A stretch of DNA of 64,000 bases. Source: Edaphochlamys debaryana. Taxonomy: Eukaryota; Chlorophyta; Chlorophyceae; Chlamydomonadales. The translations under genes and the position numbers were made by a program. Positions 58,603 through 64,000 of the stretch are shown piece after piece (within the stretch, counting starts at the first letter, position 1; every line of letters starts with the position of its first letter). The notes under the pieces were generated by a model. That model was not told where the DNA came from. It ran no database searches and worked only from the letters and a program-made list of their open reading frames with translations. Location of the stretch: the NCBI GenBank assembly GCA_016858145.1, contig JAEHOE010000098.1, forward strand, positions 1 through 64,000, given 5' to 3'.

Positions 58603-61600
58603 ATGTCGCGCAGCACTCAGCAGCTCTTGGCCGCCGATGCCCCGGCGCCCGAGGCCCTCTCGTCGCTCTCTCGTCGACCTGCCTCCCTGCTTGCGACGCT
58701 GGCGGAGGCGTCCACCTCAACGACAACGGCCCGTCGCGGCGCAGCCCCAACCGCCGTGGCCGGCACCTCTGCGACCGCCCGCGGCCGCCGCGCTGACAGC
58801 AGCGAGGAGAGCGAGGAGGCCTCGGAGGGGGGCGGCGATGGCGACACGTTTGGCAACCTCAAGGTAGGCGCGGGGACGACCGGCAGGGGCGGGGCGGGGC
58901 GAAGAGGGGGAGGGGCGGGGCGTAGACCAAGAGGCGCAGGACACCGCCCCCCCCCCCAAGGCCGCGACGGGTCTCGGGATTCGGCGGGCCGCCGGAGAGC
59001 GCGTCGTGACGGAACAGTCACGAGTAGAGACGCAACACGCGCTGCTGCTGCGTCAGCACGCTACCCCTGCCCCCTCAGCCCTCCTCAACCCTTCCTGACC
59101 CCTCTGCGCCCCCCTGCCCCCCCAGACCCAGCTGGTGTGGGACTGCGTGGGCCGCCGCCTCTGCCTCTCGGCGCGCCAGGTGGGGGCCGGGCCCCAGCCC
59201 CATGGGAGCCCGGGGATGGGCGGAGCCGGGCGGTTGCTTGGCTGGGGCTCGAGGGCGTGCGTCAGCCGCTGCCAGGATCAGGCTTTGCGTGTGGTGATGC
59301 AGGGAGCTGTTCCGGGCAGCAGGGAGGGTGGCTGGCTTCGCGTGACCAGCCGATGGGTCCTGAGCCATATGCCCGGGTGCAGTACGGCGCGCCGTACGAG
59401 AGGCAGTACCGGCGGATGTTTCGGGGGCTGTAGCATGCTTGCCACGCCACGGCCTGCCGCCACCGCGCCATCTGCTGCGCTCCCCGCCCCCCACCCACCC
59501 CACCCCTAACCTCCACCCGAACCTCCGCTCTAACCCCCCCACCACAGTACGCCGAGACGGACCGCAAGCTGGAGGTGAAGCTCAAGGGCATGCTGGACAC
59601 GGCCTCGGGTGGGGGGGGGGCAGGGGTGTTGGGGGGGAGTTAGGGGGGTTTAGGGGGCGGGAGGGGGGAGGGAAAGGGGGCAGATGGGAAGGAAGGGGGC
59701 GCATCCGTACCGGTATCGGTACCTGACGTATGTCCGTGTGATGCCCCTGTGTGTTGTCGGTATGGGGAGCAGCACTGATCGCTGGACTGCGGCTGACAGC
59801 GTGGGCTGACAGTGCCCCAGCCCTGATCCCAGGCCCAGGCCCACGGTGCCCCGTGCGCACCTCCCCGCCCTGGCCCCCATTCCGACGCCCTGGCTCCGTC
59901 CTGAGGCTCCCCTCTCGCCTGACTTGTGCCGCCCCCCCGCCCACCCCCCGCTCCTCACCCCCCCAGGCCAGCACCGCGTGTGGGGCCACCTGCGCCGCAA
60001 CTTCTACACCCACGTGCCCCTGCTGCAGGTGGGGGAGCGGGGGGGGGGGAAGGACGGGGGAGGGAGGGGGGAAAGAGGGAAGGACGGGGGGAAAGAGGGG
60101 TGCGACTTAGGCTCGTGTGCAGGCCGTGCATAGGACCAGGGAAGGGGGGCGGGTGGAGACGGGTTGACGGGACACGGGGGCGTGCAGGACTGAAGGTGGG
60201 GTTGGAGGGAGGAGGTGGGGGTGTTGAGGGCAAGGGGGCGGGGTGCGGGGCTGGCCAAGGCGGGGGGCAGTGACTCGGCAGACCGCGCCCTACGGGCGCG
60301 GCAGCAGCAACCCTGCCGTCCCCTTCACCCTGCACCTCGGCGGACTGCCCCCGACCTTGTCAGCCATGCGCTCGGCCCTCGCCCGAGTCCCATCCCTTGA
60401 CCTCCCTCCACCACGCAACTCTCCCCTCCCCTCCTCCCCTCGCCCCCCTCGCCCCCGGCAGCGCCTAATGACGGCCTCCGCCCAGCGCGCCGGCGGGGGG
60501 TGGGTGGACGAGCCCAACCTGGACCCGGACGCCTTCCTGCCGGGTGAGCGCGCACGCGGCCCCTGCCGTACACCGCCGTACGCCGTACGCCGCACGACGC
60601 CGTCCCTCTTCAGTCCCTCGCCCCCCTCAGTTCTCAACACGCACCCCCCCCCCCGCCCCACTGCCCCCTCCCTCCCCTCCCCCCCACAGGCGGCGTGCGC
60701 TGCCTGCTGTTCAAGGACTGGGCCATCGGGCCGGGGGTGTCGTACGACACGGCCCGCGCGCCGCCCCTGCCGCCCAGGTGGGCCGGGGTGGCCTGTTGCC
60801 CGCCTCAGGGGGTTCGGGACCCTCCCACTGGTGTCTATCGGTACCCGGCTCAAGCTTTTGCCAACTACCCGTACCCCCGCCCCGTCCCTACCCCAACCCG
60901 CCCTCCCTAACCCCCAATCACCGCTCTCCCCCCTCCCTCCCCCCCACCCACCCACCCGCCCGCCCGCAGTGCGTCCACGGGGAACACCACCTACGGGGGC
61001 AACGCGGGTGAGGCCCAGCAGGGGGGGTCGAAGCCAGGGCGAAGGAGGGTTTCATGTGGCAGGCTGCAGCGGGGGATCTCAAGCGGAGGCTGGTCCGAAG
61101 GTACCGTCTGCCACCTTGCCCGGCCAGGCCCCCGTTTGGCCGCTGCTTCACTCCCTTGGCTCGGCCCGGCTCGGAGAACCGGATCACCCTCCCTAAGACA
61201 CCCCCCACCGCCCTCCCCTGCCCCCCCCCCCTGACAGGTCTGGGCTCCACCCTGGGCAAGCGCGTCAAGTACCAGCTGGCCATCAAGAAGAACCCGCAGG
61301 TACGGCATCGTGGTGCTGTACGGCAAGGCGGTCGTGTACGGCATGCAGTTCTCGCCGCGCGAACGACCGCTACCCGCCCAATGGTCTACCCTTTCCGGAG
61401 GGCACACCATGCGGATACCCGTTTCCTAGCCGCTTGCTCCTTCGACTCCCCCCCTCATCTTGGCCCGGCCCCTTTCGTACCTTCTCCTCCTCTTCCCCCC
61501 CCCCCCCCTTAGGTTCTGCGCAACGGGCCCCGCTCCGACGTGTGGGTGCAGGCGCGCGCTCTGGCCGAGTTCGACCCCAAGGCCTCCGAGGTGCGCGCCC

Positions 61601-62360
61601 CGCAGTACCGGCACCCGTACATAGCGCCGGCACCCCAGCGCGTTGCGCTCTTGTGCAGTCAGGAACCGCCCCTCCCTCCCCGCAATCCTTTCCTTCCCCC
61701 GCCTCCTGCCTCCCTCTCCAACCCCCCCCCCTCCCCACGCATTCCCCTTCATCCCCCTTCATCCCCCCAGGTGGCGCTGGGCGGCTCGGTGCGGCTCAAG
61801 GCCATTCGCTACGGACTGACGGGGTCGGGCCAGGACCTGCGCGCCTCGCTGGGCTGGGACTGGACGCAGGACGAGCAGGGCCGGCTGCGCAAGGTGGGTG
61901 CGCGTTGTCGGGGCCATCAGGGTTGTCAGTGTGGGGGTGGGCTGAGTACCACCCCAACTGCGAGGTGGGGTGGGGGGCGAGGAAGAGTTTGTTGCTGAGC
62001 GGGAGGAGTGGGGGTGCCGGCGACGGGGTGCCGGGGAAGGGGGTTGGTGGGGGAGGGGGTTGAGGACTGTGGGAAATCAGGGAGGCGTGCAGTGGACACG
62101 TCTTGACGGGCAGGTCTGGGCTTGTCGGGAGCCGTGCTCCCTCAGGGTTTTACCACCTTCCCGATTTTCTGTAGCGCTAACCGCAATGCGGCACATGCAC
62201 TCGCTTTCGCACGTATTGTTAGCCCCTGCCCCCCGCCCCTGCGCCCCACCCCGCCATGGTCCGAATTGCCCACCCCCAGATGCCGTACGTGCACCTCAGC
62301 GACGGCAAGCTCGGCTGCCGTCTGCAGAACCGGCGCTGGCAAATCATGTACACGCTGTGA
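58603..62360 (+). CDS. Probable organelle outer-membrane beta-barrel protein (OEP-like)
   Basis: Eleven exons: 58603-58863, 59126-59179, 59548-59608, 59967-60028, 60462-60543, 60690-60777, 60970-61007, 61238-61299, 61513-61590, 61771-61893, 62280-62360. All are GT..AG and in phase, giving 329 aa. The first 87 residues are Ala/Ser/Thr-rich, ending in an acidic patch (SSEESEEASEGGGDGD). The rest lacks hydrophobic helices but has many short alternating strands (KLEVKLKGMLDTASG, VRLKAIRYGLTG, LRASLGWDW) separated by Gly/Asp turns, and it ends in an aromatic strand (RRWQIMYTL). That pattern, and the MPYxHL...C-terminal block, recall plant chloroplast outer-envelope pore proteins of the OEP24 type, but the match is by eye only. 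No leader is evident, which would fit an outer-membrane barrel. If wrong, it is an unrecognised protein; the exon structure itself is strong. Confidence 0.62.
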
Positions 62361-62510
62361 GCAGCTGCACGTTACCTCTCGTGTTGTGAGCGGCTGGGCG
62401 CCATGGATGGTTTGGAGGCGAAGCCAGGGGATAGGGCGAGGTATGGCGAGGAGGCGAGGACCTGGCAGATCATGTAGACGTGTGAGCCACCTGTTCCTCG
62501 AGCGGCTGGG
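62336..62510 (+). repeat. Degenerate tandem duplicate of the final exon end
   Basis: CGCTGGCAAATCATGTACAC...GTGAGC (62336 onward, including the stop) is echoed at 62461 as CCTGGCAGATCATGTAGACG...GTGAGC, and both are followed by GAGCGGCTGGG. The second lies in the 3' UTR, where the corresponding frame reads TAG. Confidence 0.7.
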
Positions 62511-62997
62511 GACCCGTGGGTTGGAGTCGCGGATGAGGATGAGGTGAGGCGCGGCCTACTGTGAGGGCCTGGCGAGCCGGGCGTGGCGGGGGTGAGCGGG
62601 AGAGTGTTTGCCAGAGTTTGTTAGCGCGATCCAAGTTGGTTGTAACCCGCTGCAGCTTGCACGAAGGTCACCATTTCCCGAGCGTGTATGCCTCGAAGAG
62701 GTCTCCGAGGCTTCAGGGCTCGTTCGCGACTTTGGGCGACAGCTGACGTCCGACCGGCGCGCCGTCGGCGTGGAGCTGCCTCGAGCCTCCAAACTAGCGT
62801 CGGTGCAAGGCTCGTAAAGAATATCTCACTGTCTTCAGCAGAAGCAAGGGCCGCGGGGTCCTGCATGCCGAGCGCAACATACCCGCATGGGAAGTCGGGC
62901 CTTTTGCAACCTTCGGGCTTCGGTGCGGTGTCCAAGAAGCCCGCCCCTACCCCCGCACTGTCCCATAGCGTACTCCTGCATGATCGTGCTAGCGACC
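62361..62997. other. 3' UTR of the barrel-like gene and short intergenic space
   Basis: It holds the decayed exon duplicate and a TGTAA at 62641. The promoter of the next plus-strand gene must lie in the remaining 350 bases. Nothing else is recognised. Confidence 0.55.
62641..62645 (+). terminator. TGTAA poly(A) signal of the barrel-like gene
   Basis: It is the first TGTAA after the stop at 62358-62360, 281 bases downstream. Confidence 0.55.
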
Positions 62998-64000
62998 ATG
63001 GCCACGAGGGGGTACCTGGAGTCCTCGCCTCGCGGAGTGGGACGATGGCCAACACGAAACATGCTCTGTGGGAGCGCGCTTATAATCACAGTACTTCTAG
63101 CGCTTTATGCCCTTGCGGGAGGGCAGCTCGGACGCAGCCCGGGTCAGGCAGCCGAAGCGAATGAGGGAGTTCTCGGGCGAAGGCTCTCTGCTTGGGCTGG
63201 CCGTTCCTCTGCACGTGAAGCCATCAAGCCTATCCGGACAACGAAAGTTGGGGATACCTTTGTGAGTGGCGGGTAGCGGGCATGCCCGACTGAATTGTTG
63301 CAGCGCGCCTGCCTCGCAGTACCAGCCCGCGCGACGCCTTGGGGCACACACGTCTTCTACCTGCATTGCTGTACCTTATGGGAAGGGCCGTCGCTGGTAT
63401 TCCGCGCGGGTATCGCGCCGCTCCAGCTCCAGCTCCAGCGCTCCGCTTTCCTACCCCGCTGCCTCGCTCGCCCCCCTGACGTGGATGTGCCGCCCGAGGC
63501 GACCCCCAGTCTGCCCCCCGCCCTCAGCGGGAAACAGCTCCGCCCTACCCGGCTTCTCTCTTGCGCGCCTTTGCGGTGCACCCACAACCCCTTGGCCTGC
63601 CAGGCCCCTGACCCCTCCCGCCCTCCCCGCGCCCTCCCCCCACCTGCCCCCCCGCCACACCCAACCTTCCCCTCCGCCGCATCGTCCCATCCCTCCCCCT
63701 TCGCCCCCACCCGAACCCAAAACCCCCCCAGCCGGGCTCTCTCAACACCACCACCCACCCACACAACCCACCCCTCGCTCCCTCCTTGCCCCCCGCCCCC
63801 AACCCCAACCCCCTCATCCCCCACCCCCTCACCCACCCCACCCCCACCTCCGCCAGGCCACCATCTGGCACACCGAGCTCATGGCAGCAGACCGCCTGGA
63901 CCTGCCCAACTCGGGCGACGCCAAGCTCCTAGAAGCCCTAGCGCAGCTGCAGGCGGCGCGCATCGCCTCGGTCATGTACTCGGTGACCTGGGACTGGCTG
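62998..64000 (+). CDS. Putative single-pass membrane protein, 5' part only
   Basis: Two exons are visible: 62998-63261 (donor TTT|GTGAGTGG) and 63857 to the window edge (acceptor CGCCAG), in phase 0. The ATG at 62998 (GCGACCATGG) is in good context; an in-frame ATG at 62980 would add six residues. After a short basic N-terminus (RGVGRWPTRN) comes one hydrophobic span (about residues 22-42, LCGSALIITVLLALYALAGG), consistent with a type II signal anchor and a lumenal C-terminal domain, as in many Golgi enzymes. Exon 2 begins ATIWHTELMAADRLDLPNSG and is predicted helical. The family is not recognised from the 136 residues available. The 595-bp intron is C-rich and holds nothing else. The gene continues beyond the window. 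Confidence 0.55.

Overview
The window is GC-rich nuclear DNA of a green alga, most likely a chlamydomonadalean (volvocine-type) species. The evidence is dense short introns with G/C-tract borders, TGTAA polyadenylation signals, long Ala/Gly/Ser/Pro low-complexity stretches inside conserved proteins, and plastid-targeted proteins with Arg/Ala-rich leaders. There is no prokaryotic gene organisation. All multi-exon models below were built by hand from GT..AG boundaries that keep the reading phase across every junction. No transcript data were available.

Layout. Positions 1-7996 hold a decayed LINE (L1-like: endonuclease, reverse transcriptase, Cys/His tail) ending in TGTAA plus an A-tail. It abuts a satellite array (7997-9772; 182/291-bp monomers, partly a 473-bp higher-order repeat). 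Positions 9773-12512 are non-coding and include a dispersed repeat that recurs at 52.8-53.5 kb. Three minus-strand genes follow: a two-zinc-finger ZC2HC1/FAM164-like protein (12513-15699), plastid-type phosphoserine phosphatase (17446-19882, 10 exons) and an unrecognised protein with an internal duplicated motif (22369-23887). A 26-exon plus-strand gene (25128-37706) encodes an unusually large (about 2,125 aa) P2B/PMCA-type Ca2+-ATPase with all catalytic motifs and several very long low-complexity insertions.

Positions 41.5-52.5 kb hold two convergent, diverged paralogues of an unrecognised low-complexity protein (41484-44493 plus; 50239-52546 minus) that share one intron position. Between them a 3.54-kb direct duplication, almost identical between copies, has repeated the 3' part of the first paralogue and its downstream DNA, leaving a chimeric truncated copy (46579-48036).

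Positions 57.2-62.4 kb hold a head-to-head pair: plastid ribosomal protein bL35 (minus) and an 11-exon gene (plus) whose product resembles an organelle outer-membrane beta-barrel. The window ends inside a gene for a putative single-pass membrane protein (62998 onward).

The genes do not form a pathway. They are independent nuclear housekeeping genes (plastid serine synthesis, plastid translation, Ca2+ export) separated by repeat-rich DNA. The most unusual items are the recent duplication with its chimeric ORF and palindromic coding repeats, the higher-order satellite next to the LINE, the two-block dispersed repeat, and the expanded Ca2+ pump.
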